A DNA stretch of 64,000 bases from positions 124,001 through 188,000 of the forward strand of contig CALIMH010000006.1 in NCBI GenBank assembly GCA_938028725.1, in the 5' to 3' direction. Within the stretch, counting starts at the first letter, position 1. Every line of letters starts with the position of its first letter. The position numbers and the translations under genes were made by a program. Origin of the DNA: an uncultured Anaerolineae bacterium (lineage in GTDB: Bacteria > Chloroflexota > Anaerolineae > J036 > Brachytrichaceae). The notes under the pieces were generated by a model. The model saw only the letters and a program-made list of their open reading frames with translations, searched no databases and was not told the origin of the DNA. Positions 32,011 to 40,039 of the stretch are shown piece by piece.

Positions 32011-32721
32011 TCAGCGGGTGAGGCGCTTGACCACCTCCACGCCATTCGTCCACATGTTGTAAAGGAAAACGGCGTGCAACAAGTCGCCGTCGTGGGCGGG
32101 GATGCCCAGCTTAGCGGCTACCTTAACGGGTGTGTCGTAGGTCTGCACGCAGTTTTCCGGCACGATGACGCGCACGCCGGCCAGTTGCATCGCGTTTGCG
32201 CGCAGTCGCAAGTGCATTGCTAGCTGGTAGGTGCACAGGTCAGTGCAATCGCCCACCACGATGAAAGTGTTCACCTGGGGGTGTGCTTCCAGCCAAGCGT
32301 CGAGCGACGTGTGGATCGCGGAGGAGAGCGAGTTCTTCTCAATGACCACGAACGATTCAGCGAAGGGCAAGCGCAGCAACTCTGGGACGGTCTGTGATTC
32401 GGGTGTGCCGCGCACGCAGTGGGGTGGGTATTGGGCGAACTCCACGGCGTCCGGCGCATGGGCGTCTTGGGCTAAGACGAAGTGGCGCACGCCGAAATCG
32501 TAGGCGTCCCTGAACAGCTTGACGATGGGCTTCACAATGCTTTGCACGCGTGGGCTGGCCAGTGGCCCAACCGTGCAGAAGCCCTGGATGAGGTCCACGC
32601 CCATCACTGCCACCCGCTCCGGCTCGGCGATGCTTTTGCTCAGTTTGAGAGGCCGCAGGTCGCTTAACCACGCCTCCAAGTACCGGATAAACGGGCGGGC
32701 GTGCGTAGCAAGGCTTGTCAT
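32011..32721 (-). CDS. Isochorismatase/nicotinamidase-like cysteine hydrolase
   Basis: The 236-aa protein has the isochorismatase-superfamily fold with a recognisable triad: Asp in MGVDLIQGF, Lys in VIEKNSLSSAI, and nucleophile Cys in TDLCTYQLAMHLR. It also has HCVRGTPESQ, close to the nicotinamidase HCVQGTPG. It probably hydrolyses an amide such as nicotinamide or a carbamoyl/ureido compound. ATG 32721 is chosen for its AAAGGAG site 7 bases upstream. A consensus sigma-70 promoter (32753-32781) drives it, divergently from the deaminase-CYTH fusion gene. Confidence 0.88.
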   Translation of the reverse strand: MTSLATHARPFIRYLEAWLSDLRPLKLSKSIAEPERVAVMGVDLIQGFCTVGPLASPRVQSIVKPIVKLFRDAYDFGVRHFVLAQDAHAPDAVEFAQYPPHCVRGTPESQTVPELLRLPFAESFVVIEKNSLSSAIHTSLDAWLEAHPQVNTFIVVGDCTDLCTYQLAMHLRLRANAMQLAGVRVIVPENCVQTYDTPVKVAAKLGIPAHDGDLLHAVFLYNMWTNGVEVVKRLTR

Positions 32722-32752
32722 TTGCACACTCCTTTAGTGTTGTTTCTACACT

Positions 32753-32781
32753 ATTGTAGGCTCGATGGCGGGCTATGTCAA
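32753..32781 (-). promoter_or_regulatory. Consensus sigma-70 promoter of the cysteine hydrolase gene
   Basis: On the minus strand: perfect TTGACA (32776-32781), 17-base spacer, TACAAT (32753-32758). The start codon follows after 31 bases with an AAAGGAG site. It is one of the two best promoters in the window. Confidence 0.85.
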
Positions 32782-32806
32782 TTACTTGTGAGCCCACACA
32801 ACGTGA

Positions 32807-32812
32807 TATAAA
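32807..32812 (+). promoter_or_regulatory. -10-like TATAAA of the deaminase-CYTH gene
   Basis: TATAAA ends 7 bases before ATG 32820. TTGTGA (32786-32791) lies 15 bases further upstream as a weak -35. The pattern suggests a leaderless transcript, back to back with the cysteine hydrolase promoter. Confidence 0.5.
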
Positions 32813-32819
32813 GCTGTTT

Positions 32820-34838
32820 ATGCAGCAGGCAGATGTCCTCCTGGTTGATGGCATTGTGCTGACGATGGACGCGCAGTTCCGCCAGTATCAGCGCGGCGCA
32901 GTGGCCCTGCGGGGTGACACGATTGCAGCGGTGGGAGAGGCAGACGACCTGCGCGCGGCGTTTGAGGCCGCCGAGGTGGTGGATTGCAGCGGTTGTGTGA
33001 TCCTGCCTGGCTTAATCAACTGCCATACGCACCTGCCGATGACTCTGCTGCGCGGTTTGGCCAATGACCTGCGGCTCGACGTGTGGCTGTATGGCTACAT
33101 GCTGCCAGTGGAACGCCGCTTTGTCTCGCCGGAGTTTGTCGCCGTGGGCACGCGGCTGGCTTGTGCTGAGCTGATCCGCAGCGGTGTGACCTGCGCCAAC
33201 GACATGTACTACTTCGAGGACGCCATCGCCCAAACGCTCGCTGAGGTTGGCCTGCGTGCGCTCTGTTCGCAAACCATCATGCAGTTCCCCACGCCGGATG
33301 CGGCCTCCGCCGACGAGAGCTTGGATATGGCGGAGCGCTTCATCCAGAAGTGGAAAGGACATCCGCTTATTGTGCCGGTGATCGCGCCACACGCGCCCTA
33401 CACCTGCAGCGGGCCGCTGATGCGCGCCTGCGCCGAAATCGCCATTCGGCACGACGTGCCGCTGCACATCCACATCAGTGAGACCTTTGCAGAAGTCGAA
33501 GAATGTCGCCGCGCCAACGGTATGCCAGTGGTGAACTGGGTGAAGAAAAACGGCGTGCTGGAGGCAAAGGTAATCGCAGCCCACTGCGTGGCGATTGACG
33601 CCGGCGAGATGCGCACCCTGCGCAACGCTGGGGCTACCGTGGTCCATAACCCATCGGCCAATTTGAAGCTGGCCAGTGGCATCGCCAACGTCCAAAAAAT
33701 GCTGGAGACTGGGCTGAAGGTGGGCATCGGCACTGACGGGCCGGCTAGCAACAACGACCTCGACCACCTTGAGGAGATGCGCCTGGCCGCGTTGTTGGCT
33801 AAAGGCAGCACCCGCGATCCGGTTGCCGTGCCGGCGCGCACGGCGTTGCTCATGGCCACCCGCATGGGCGCCGAGGCATTGCACATCGGCCACCTCACCG
33901 GCTCGCTGGAGGTGGGCAAGCGCGCCGACGTGATCGTGATGGAGCTGGACCGGCTGCACAACACACCGCAATACGCGCGCGTCACCGCCGACGCAGACAT
34001 CATCTACGCCCAAATCGTGTATGCCAGCAAATCCACTGATGTGCGCGATGTATTTGTGAATGGCCGCTGCCTGATGCGTCAACGCCAACTGTTGACGCTG
34101 GACGAGGAGCGCATCAAGCGCGAGGCAAACGCCTTTGCCGAGCAGGTGCATCACTTCCTGGTGGCGCGCGAGGGCGATGTGTTGCGCAAACTGGCGGCTA
34201 TCGGCGGCGTGCAGCAAGAGGAGTCGTTCGAGGTGCAGGTGAAGGCACGCATCTCCGACCCTCAACCCATCTTGGACACGATCGAGCGCAGCAGCGAGTT
34301 GACCGTCGTCCGCCACGTGCACTATCGCCAATTCGACACCTACTTCTTCTTTGAGCACGAGCCATCTCGATTGCGCTACCGTGAGGACGAGCGCCTCGAT
34401 GCGCAGGGTCAGGTGAGCAGCACGCGCTATCGCCTGACGCTGGTCAGCGGCCAAAGCGAGCGCGAATACCCGCACTCGGTGTTGCTCAGCCGTGTCCGCT
34501 TCATGTCCCCGGCAGACCGCAGCCTGCGCTTTTACCGCGAGTATTTCAAGCCAGTCAGAGAAATCCAGCTGGAGAAAGAGCGCCTGCGCTGGGAGGTGAT
34601 TTTCGACGACGAGGAGATGTTCATCAACCTCGACCGAATGCTCAACCCATCGCAGGACGGTTACTTCCTAGAGATCAAAAGCCGCACCTGGAGTCGCCGC
34701 GACGCAGAGCGCAAGGCGGCAGCTATCGGCAAGCTGCTAGCACACCTTGGTGTGGACGACAGCGCTGTGATGAAGCAAGAGTACGTGGAGATCGCTGGCC
34801 TATTGACGGAGCAGGCTGGCGTCCAGGCGGAGCAATGA
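32820..34838 (+). CDS. Fusion: MTA/SAH-deaminase-type amidohydrolase + CYTH domain
   Basis: The 672-aa protein has two domains. Residues 1-~450 are a full amidohydrolase of the 5'-methylthioadenosine/S-adenosylhomocysteine deaminase type: NCHTHLPMTLLRG, HIHISETFAEVEE, AAHCVAIDAGEM, IGTDGPASNNDLDHLEEM, with all expected metal ligands. Residues ~468-660 resemble a CYTH tunnel-fold domain (adenylate cyclase IV / thiamine- or tri-phosphatase). Its N-terminal strand reads E-V-Q-V-K where ExExK is expected; DTYFFFEHEPSRLRYRED, a LEKERLRWEV strand and NLDRM...FLEIKSRTWS follow. The deaminase should act on SAH/MTA; the CYTH part may bind or cleave a triphosphate, or be a regulator. I see no stop or frameshift at the join. 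ATG 32820 is chosen from the -10 spacing and family start. Confidence 0.9.
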   Translation: MQQADVLLVDGIVLTMDAQFRQYQRGAVALRGDTIAAVGEADDLRAAFEAAEVVDCSGCVILPGLINCHTHLPMTLLRGLANDLRLDVWLYGYMLPVERRFVSPEFVAVGTRLACAELIRSGVTCANDMYYFEDAIAQTLAEVGLRALCSQTIMQFPTPDAASADESLDMAERFIQKWKGHPLIVPVIAPHAPYTCSGPLMRACAEIAIRHDVPLHIHISETFAEVEECRRANGMPVVNWVKKNGVLEAKVIAAHCVAIDAGEMRTLRNAGATVVHNPSANLKLASGIANVQKMLETGLKVGIGTDGPASNNDLDHLEEMRLAALLAKGSTRDPVAVPARTALLMATRMGAEALHIGHLTGSLEVGKRADVIVMELDRLHNTPQYARVTADADIIYAQIVYASKSTDVRDVFVNGRCLMRQRQLLTLDEERIKREANAFAEQVHHFLVAREGDVLRKLAAIGGVQQEESFEVQVKARISDPQPILDTIERSSELTVVRHVHYRQFDTYFFFEHEPSRLRYREDERLDAQGQVSSTRYRLTLVSGQSEREYPHSVLLSRVRFMSPADRSLRFYREYFKPVREIQLEKERLRWEVIFDDEEMFINLDRMLNPSQDGYFLEIKSRTWSRRDAERKAAAIGKLLAHLGVDDSAVMKQEYVEIAGLLTEQAGVQAEQ

Positions 34839-34854
34839 TGGGGGCTCGGCTGGG

Positions 34855-35508
34855 CTAATCGCCCTCGAAGCGCTCCTCTCGCCACACGCGGGCGATGTTG
34901 TGATAGCCTGCGCGCTCCCAAAAGCCGGGCCGGTCCATAGCGCTGAACTCCAGTGCGCGCAGCCATTTGCCGCCCTTCCAGAAGTAGCGCGTATCTGGAT
35001 CTTGGGGGGCGGTGGGCAGCGCGCCCACGACCACACGCAGCGGGTAGCCGTGCTCAGGCTCAAGTGGCTTGCCGTCGTACTCAATGGCCAGCAGCGTGGT
35101 TGGCTTCATGAAGTGCTCTAGGTCAAGGTTGGTGGTGAAGCCAAACTCGCAGTGCTCAATCACGTAGCGCGCTGAGGGCTTGAGTCGGATGATGCCCTGT
35201 TCGATCAGGTCGGGCAACCACACGCCGCGCCAGCGTGTGTCGAACTTGCTCCAGCGGGTGACGCAGTGGATGTCCATCATCACTTCGCGCATGGGGAGTT
35301 TGAGGAACTCCTCCCATGTCCACGTCTTTGGCTCTTCTACCTCGCCAAAGATGCGGAATGTCCACTGGCTCATGTCGTACTGTGGCACAGGGCCGTAGTG
35401 CAGAACGGGGAACTTTTCGGTGAGCGATTGGCCGGGTGGCAATCGGCCGCTGCGCTTGAAGATGCCCTCGCGCTCTTTGCGTGGGTTGAATAGGCTGCCC
35501 AAGGTCAT
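34855..35508 (-). CDS. Sulfite-oxidase-like molybdopterin protein (cytoplasmic)
   Basis: The 217-aa protein is of the oxidoreductase molybdopterin-binding (sulfite oxidase / MsrP catalytic) fold. The molybdenum ligand Cys is in DIHCVTRWSKFD; flanking motifs are FRIFGEVEEPKTWTWEEFLKLP and GYPLRVVVGAL...KGGKWLRALEF. It has no signal or twin-arginine sequence and no heme or dimerisation domain, so it is a small stand-alone form. The substrate may be sulfite or an S/N-oxide. GAGAGGGA precedes ATG 35508. It is convergent with the deaminase-CYTH gene. Confidence 0.9.
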   Translation of the reverse strand: MTLGSLFNPRKEREGIFKRSGRLPPGQSLTEKFPVLHYGPVPQYDMSQWTFRIFGEVEEPKTWTWEEFLKLPMREVMMDIHCVTRWSKFDTRWRGVWLPDLIEQGIIRLKPSARYVIEHCEFGFTTNLDLEHFMKPTTLLAIEYDGKPLEPEHGYPLRVVVGALPTAPQDPDTRYFWKGGKWLRALEFSAMDRPGFWERAGYHNIARVWREERFEGD

Positions 35509-35579
35509 ATGTGTCCCTCTCGTTGGCAGTGAGTGTAGCCGGAGAATCTTGTGCCCAGATGAGATGGCGGCCTGCTGCT

Positions 35580-36851
35580 TTAGGCGCCACCGGCTTCGGC
35601 AGCGCGTGGCTCACCGCTGCGCTCCGACCTGGCAGCGCCTGGCTCGGAGGCCAAGGCGGTGGGGGCTGATGGGGTGCCCTCGACCATTGGACGCGCTGCG
35701 GCTGGCGCATACCACGTCTGGCGCGGCAGCCAAAACTCAAACAGCACAGCGTAGGCTGCGCCCACAATCGGCACACTCAAGATCAGCCCCCAGAAGCCGA
35801 GCAGTTGCACGCCTATCGTGAGGGCGACAATCGCTATCGGACCAGGGACGCCCACCAAGTTGGCTGTAAGGCGTGGCAGCACAGCATACGCAACTACCTG
35901 GTCAAACACCAAAGCCAGCGCCGTCGCCAGCCAGGCCATTTCTGGGCGCACTAGCAGCGCGACGATCAGCACGATTGCCACGCCGATCGGCCCGCCGATG
36001 ATCGGGATGAATGACAGCAACGCAAAGGCGATCGCCACCACTACGCCGAAGTTGATTTGGAACACGCTGAACACCAGCAGGATGAATAGCCCGCGCAGGG
36101 CTGCGCCAATCACTTGTGCCCGCAGGTAAGCGTTGAAAGCTCGGTCAATCGCGGTGAGCAGGGAGCGCGTCCCCTCATGCGTGTGGGGGGGCAACAGGGC
36201 AAACAGTTGGCGCTTGATCTTTTGATCCTCCAACACGATGAACAAGCTGAGCACGATCACCAGGAAGAGCTGGCTGATCGCGGTGGCTGTGCCGGCCGCG
36301 ATGGTGAGCACCTGCGAAGCTGCTGAGCCGGCCACCTGGGTGATCTGGCGCGAAAGCTCCTGCGAGGCCAAAAGCTGGCTCAGCGCGTTCGGGTCCAAGC
36401 CGAAGCGCAGGGCGAAATTGCTCCACCAATTCAGGGCTTCTTGTTGCAGCGTGATGGAGAAGTCCGGCAGTCGGCGCACGAGGTCAGTCGCTTGTGGGAT
36501 GAGGGTGGCGGTGGCGAAGGCGACAGCGCCGATCAGCATCAGCAGCACCACACCATACACTAGCGTCACGGCCACGCTCAGCGGCAGCCGCAAAATGCTG
36601 AGCCGTCGGGCGGTGGCTGTCCCATATCGTTGCTCGGCCCAACGGATAGCGCGCGGGGGGACCACGCCATTGGTCAGGCGCTCAATGGGGGACTTCACCA
36701 GAAATGCCAGAAACCACGCGCCTACCAGCACAGACAACGCACTGCTGATATATTGGCCAAACGCCCACACGCGCTCGAAGATCGAGATGAGCAGGGCGGT
36801 GATGCTTAGGATCAACGCGATTCGCAGCAGGCGCGCGTTTCCTGTTCGCAT
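35580..36851 (-). CDS. AI-2E family transporter (UPF0118 permease)
   Basis: The 423-aa protein has about eight transmembrane helices in the AI-2E layout: two near the N-terminus, a large extracytoplasmic-like loop (residues ~120-170), then a helical C-terminal half with GGPIGVAIVLIVALLV, FDQVVAYAVLPRL, VPGPIAIVALTIGVQLLGFWGL. Members export diverse small molecules or ions; the AI-2 role is not general. The cytoplasmic tail is Ala/Pro/Ser-rich. It starts 2 bases after the type III PKS gene with GGAGG inside that gene, so translation is coupled. It could export the polyketide product, as inference. Confidence 0.9.
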   Translation of the reverse strand: MRTGNARLLRIALILSITALLISIFERVWAFGQYISSALSVLVGAWFLAFLVKSPIERLTNGVVPPRAIRWAEQRYGTATARRLSILRLPLSVAVTLVYGVVLLMLIGAVAFATATLIPQATDLVRRLPDFSITLQQEALNWWSNFALRFGLDPNALSQLLASQELSRQITQVAGSAASQVLTIAAGTATAISQLFLVIVLSLFIVLEDQKIKRQLFALLPPHTHEGTRSLLTAIDRAFNAYLRAQVIGAALRGLFILLVFSVFQINFGVVVAIAFALLSFIPIIGGPIGVAIVLIVALLVRPEMAWLATALALVFDQVVAYAVLPRLTANLVGVPGPIAIVALTIGVQLLGFWGLILSVPIVGAAYAVLFEFWLPRQTWYAPAAARPMVEGTPSAPTALASEPGAARSERSGEPRAAEAGGA

Positions 36852-36853
36852 CG

Positions 36854-37912
36854 CTATCCTCCTTCAAGAAGGGCCAATTCTGCGCTGAAGCCGGGGCCCA
36901 GCGCGCCGAGCAGCACACACTCCCCTGTGTGAATGCGCCGCTGGCGCATCAACCGATCTAGCACAAAAAGCACCGTTGGTGAACTCATGTTACCGCAATC
37001 GCGCAGCACCTGTGCGGAGCAATCCAAGTCGTCGGCAGAGAGGCTGAACGCAGCCGCGTAGGCGTCCAGCACGCGCGCGCCGCCGGGGTGCAGGGCATAG
37101 TGGCGGATGGAATGGGTGGGGCGCTCCAGCGCGCGCATCATGGCGTCGACCACTGGCGGCAAATCCCGTGCGATGCGGGCAGGTATCTCCGGCGCAAAGA
37201 TCACGGAGAGTCCGCTGTCGAGCACCTCCCAACCCATCACGTGCGCGCTGTCGGGAAACAGGTGGGAGTAAGAGCCCACCACGCGCAGCCCGCCTCGTGC
37301 CGCGCGGTCCCCAGCGATGACAGCTGCGGCTGCCCCATCGGCGAAGAGTGAGGCAGCGACGAGGTTTTTCTTCGAGAAGTCATGAAACTGGAAGGTGATG
37401 CTGCAAGTCTCCACAGCGACGAGCAGGCCGATGGCGTCCGGCTCGGCGCGGGTGAACTCGGCCACGTGCGCCAAACCGGCTACGCCGCCTGCGCAGCCCA
37501 GCCCCCAAATCGGCAGCCGGCGCGTGTTGGGGCGCATCCCCAGCGTCTCAATCATGCGCGCGTCCAGGCTCGGCGTGGCCAAGCCGGTCGTCGAGACAAA
37601 CGCCACGAAGTCCACCGCCTCTGGGGGCAAACGAGCGTTTGTTAAAGCCGCTTGGGCTGCGCGCATGCCCAACGCTTCGGCGCTGCGCAGGTAGATGGCG
37701 TTGCGCTCTTGCCAGGTGTGCTCGGGTGTCTCAAACCATTCCAACGGCACGACAAAGTGTCGCTTGGCTATGCGCGTGTTCGGAAACACTTGCATCAGCG
37801 ACTCCTGCTTGGGCAGCCGCCCCCTGAAGTGCTGCAGCGCAAACGCCGCGGCTTGCTCTTGGGAGATGACAAAAGGCGGCAGCGCTGTCCCGATGGACAG
37901 GATGACGCTCAT
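36854..37912 (-). CDS. Type III polyketide synthase (chalcone synthase-like)
   Basis: The 352-aa thiolase-fold enzyme has the catalytic triad of type III PKS: Cys140 in WGLGCAGGVAG, His in YALHPGGARVLDAYA, and Asn in DCGNMSSPTVLFVL. DTDFVAF-like VDFVAFVSTTG is also present. It condenses acyl-CoA starters with malonyl-CoA; bacterial examples make alkylpyrones, alkylresorcinols or tetrahydroxynaphthalene. No tailoring methyltransferase is adjacent. It is followed, 2 bases on, by an AI-2E permease and preceded, 29 bases away, by a cyclophilin gene. ATG 37912 starts the conserved SVILSIGTALPP. Confidence 0.94.
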   Translation of the reverse strand: MSVILSIGTALPPFVISQEQAAAFALQHFRGRLPKQESLMQVFPNTRIAKRHFVVPLEWFETPEHTWQERNAIYLRSAEALGMRAAQAALTNARLPPEAVDFVAFVSTTGLATPSLDARMIETLGMRPNTRRLPIWGLGCAGGVAGLAHVAEFTRAEPDAIGLLVAVETCSITFQFHDFSKKNLVAASLFADGAAAAVIAGDRAARGGLRVVGSYSHLFPDSAHVMGWEVLDSGLSVIFAPEIPARIARDLPPVVDAMMRALERPTHSIRHYALHPGGARVLDAYAAAFSLSADDLDCSAQVLRDCGNMSSPTVLFVLDRLMRQRRIHTGECVLLGALGPGFSAELALLEGG

Positions 37913-37941
37913 CGTGGTGCGCAGTTCGGTCCGAGGCCGGC

Positions 37942-38451
37942 CTAGGCTTCGGTGATTTCGATGGTGAGGAGCATTTCCCCTGGCGTGGTCGCCTGGGATG
38001 GATCGCGGTCGGGGATAGCGTTGACCACGTCCATCCCCTCGATCACTCTGCCGAACACAGTGTGATGGCCATCGAGCCAAGGCGTGGCTTTGCGCGTGAT
38101 GAAGAACTGTGAGCCGTTGGTGTTGGGCCCGGCATTGGCCATGGACAGCACGCCCGGCCCATCGTGCCGCAGGGCGGGATGAAACTCGTCGGCGAAGCGA
38201 TAGCCCGGGCCGCCGCGCCCTGTGCCGGTGGGGTCGCCGCCTTGAACCACGAAGTCCCTGATCACGCGATGAAAGGTGGTGTTGTTGTAAAACCCTTCCC
38301 GCGCCAGGAAGACAAAATTGTTGACCGTCCGCGGCGCTTTGTCTGCGAACAGCTCAACCACGATGTCGCCCTTGCTGGTCTTCAGCCGTGCCACGTAGCG
38401 CTTGGTGGGATCAATCATCATCGGCGGGGGATTGCGATATTGCCTGGCCAT
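37942..38451 (-). CDS. Cyclophilin-type peptidyl-prolyl cis-trans isomerase
   Basis: The 169-aa single-domain cyclophilin has no signal peptide, so it is cytoplasmic. Typical blocks are [20 protein letters not shown], the active-site Arg in [31 protein letters not shown] and [11 protein letters not shown]. It accelerates proline isomerisation in folding proteins. ATG 38451 is preferred; a GACAAT hexamer lies 8 bases upstream, suggesting a leaderless start. It heads the unit that continues with the type III PKS and AI-2E permease genes. Confidence 0.95.
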   Translation of the reverse strand: MARQYRNPPPMMIDPTKRYVARLKTSKGDIVVELFADKAPRTVNNFVFLAREGFYNNTTFHRVIRDFVVQGGDPTGTGRGGPGYRFADEFHPALRHDGPGVLSMANAGPNTNGSQFFITRKATPWLDGHHTVFGRVIEGMDVVNAIPDRDPSQATTPGEMLLTIEITEA

Positions 38452-38566
38452 AGTAAGCCATTGTCGCATGGGCGCACCGACCGCATCACTGGATGAGAGT
38501 GAACCTCACGCTGCAAGGGTGAATGAGATGCTCAACACCGGCGCCTGCGCCGGCGCGATGGGCGAG

Positions 38567-38986
38567 CTACTCAAAGCGCGTCGGCACGCTGGCAGCGCAC
38601 AACACCAGCTCCTGCGCTGCCTTCACGTTGCGCATGATCTTGGCGAAGTTGCCCTTCAGTCGCAGGGTGTTGGTCATCAGCGCCCGGATCGGGTCTATCT
38701 CGCGCGTGATCACACGTCGCCAGTTGCGCGCCGGCGCCCAAATGCGAAACTCTGGGTTGCGCTCGCTCTCGTCTTTGGCGATGAACGCCTCGCGGCATTG
38801 GCCATGCCAGAGGTCAACATACATCAGCACGCGCTCTCCCCCTTCGGCGTCCGGCTCGACGATAAACCAGAAGTCGCCCTCCCAGTTTTTGGCAGCTTCG
38901 GCGTAGGAGGGACTTTGGTTCACCGCCTCTTTGAAGGCAGCCGCCCAGGATGGCGTGGCAAACAAAATCGGCTCGGTTGTAGTCAT
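38567..38986 (-). CDS. SCP2 sterol-carrier-like domain protein
   Basis: The 139-aa protein resembles the SCP2 lipid-binding fold: PSWAAAFKEAVNQSPSYAEAAKNWEGDFWF near the start, and RALMTNTLRLKGNFAKIMRNVKAAQELV near the end, which matches the SCP2 hydrophobic-pocket helix. It probably binds fatty acyl or lipid ligands; no enzymatic motif is seen. ATG 38986 is chosen: TACAAT (38998-39003, minus strand) lies 11 bases upstream. It is divergent from an alpha/beta hydrolase gene. Confidence 0.82.
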   Translation of the reverse strand: MTTTEPILFATPSWAAAFKEAVNQSPSYAEAAKNWEGDFWFIVEPDAEGGERVLMYVDLWHGQCREAFIAKDESERNPEFRIWAPARNWRRVITREIDPIRALMTNTLRLKGNFAKIMRNVKAAQELVLCAASVPTRFE

Positions 38987-39103
38987 GAGGCAAGTGGATT
39001 GTAGCAAGGGCACAACGTGGGATGGAATGGCTGCCTCCCTGGTATCAGTCGCTGGCGCAGGGTGGCGGTTCAGGGCCCGCTCATAGCTTGGGAGCGCAAA
39101 AGG

Positions 39104-39109
39104 TATAGT
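39104..39109 (+). promoter_or_regulatory. -10-like TATAGT before the alpha/beta hydrolase gene
   Basis: TATAGT ends 6 bases before ATG 39116, with no Shine-Dalgarno sequence between; a leaderless start is likely. Confidence 0.5.
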
Positions 39110-39115
39110 TGGATC

Positions 39116-40033
39116 ATGCCTCCATTGCTAGAGCTCAGCGACCAGGAGCGCGAGGCGCGACGGCCCCTTCGCTTTCAAGGGCGCAGCGGGGTGGCCGTGT
39201 TGTGTTTGCATGGCTTCACCGGCTCACCAGCGGAGATGCGACCGCTGGCGGAGCATTTAGCTGTGAGCGGTCACGCTGCCCACGTGCCGCTGCTGCCGAA
39301 ACATGGCGATCTGCCGGAGAACCTGCGCGGCGTGCGCTGGACGGAGTGGACAGAAGCCGCGCGCCAAGCGCTGCAGGATTTGGAGCAGAAATACGAACAC
39401 CTCTTCGTCGCCGGCCTTTCGATGGGTGGATTGATCGCGCTTTGGCTGGCTGCCGAGCACCCCTCCACCAAGCTGCGCGGCCTGATTGTGATGGGCGCAC
39501 CGTACGCCATCAACGACGCGCGCACGCGGCTGGTCGGTTTGGCGCGCTTCTTCGTCCCTTACTATTACCCCTTGCGCGATGCCAACTGGGAGGACCCTGA
39601 ATTTCGCGCCAACCTTGCGCGACGACTTAACCGCCAAGACGTCAACTTCGACGACCCCGCCGTGCGCCGCGCGATCACACAGTCGGTGCGCATCCCTGTG
39701 GATGCGATCTACCAGCTCATCTGCCTCAACCAACGGGTGATCCGCTTGCTCCCGCGCGTGACCACGCCCGTGGTGTTCATGCAAGGCAGACGTGACCGCG
39801 TGGTGAGCCCGCAGAGTGCTGAGGCACTGGCGGCCGGCGTCGCCTCCACAGACAAGCGTGTGATCTGGTACGAGAACAGCGCGCATGAGCTGCCGATTGA
39901 ACCGGATGCGCCGGTGCTGTTTGCCGACGTCCTCACCTTCATCAAGGCCCAAGTGCAGCGGGCGAAACCAGCCTTGGCCGATGCGATGGCAGAGGCATCA
40001 GCTGTTGCTCAAGCGCCGACCGTGCCATCGTGA
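39116..40033 (+). CDS. Alpha/beta hydrolase (Est30-like carboxylesterase)
   Basis: The 305-aa serine hydrolase has an oxyanion-hole motif LCLHGFTGSPAEMRPLAEHL, nucleophile elbow GLSMGGL, acid Asp in QGRRDRVVSP and His in ENSAHELPIE. The order and length match the monoglyceride-lipase/Est30 carboxylesterases that act on short- to medium-chain esters in the cytosol. The C-terminal ~25 residues are Ala-rich and probably disordered. It is followed after 6 bases by a TIGR03943 membrane protein gene. Confidence 0.92.
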   Translation: MPPLLELSDQEREARRPLRFQGRSGVAVLCLHGFTGSPAEMRPLAEHLAVSGHAAHVPLLPKHGDLPENLRGVRWTEWTEAARQALQDLEQKYEHLFVAGLSMGGLIALWLAAEHPSTKLRGLIVMGAPYAINDARTRLVGLARFFVPYYYPLRDANWEDPEFRANLARRLNRQDVNFDDPAVRRAITQSVRIPVDAIYQLICLNQRVIRLLPRVTTPVVFMQGRRDRVVSPQSAEALAAGVASTDKRVIWYENSAHELPIEPDAPVLFADVLTFIKAQVQRAKPALADAMAEASAVAQAPTVPS

Positions 40034-40039
40034 CGCGCG

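Noticed and set aside
33012-34475. 487-codon open frame antisense to the deaminase-CYTH gene
   Set aside because: High GC codon pattern of the real gene leaves the opposite frame open; the translation is His/Gln/Ala-rich with no domain.
38538-38553. Short GC-rich inverted repeat between the SCP2 and cyclophilin genes
   Set aside because: The 2-base loop and lack of a T run make it a poor terminator; GC-rich DNA yields such palindromes by chance.
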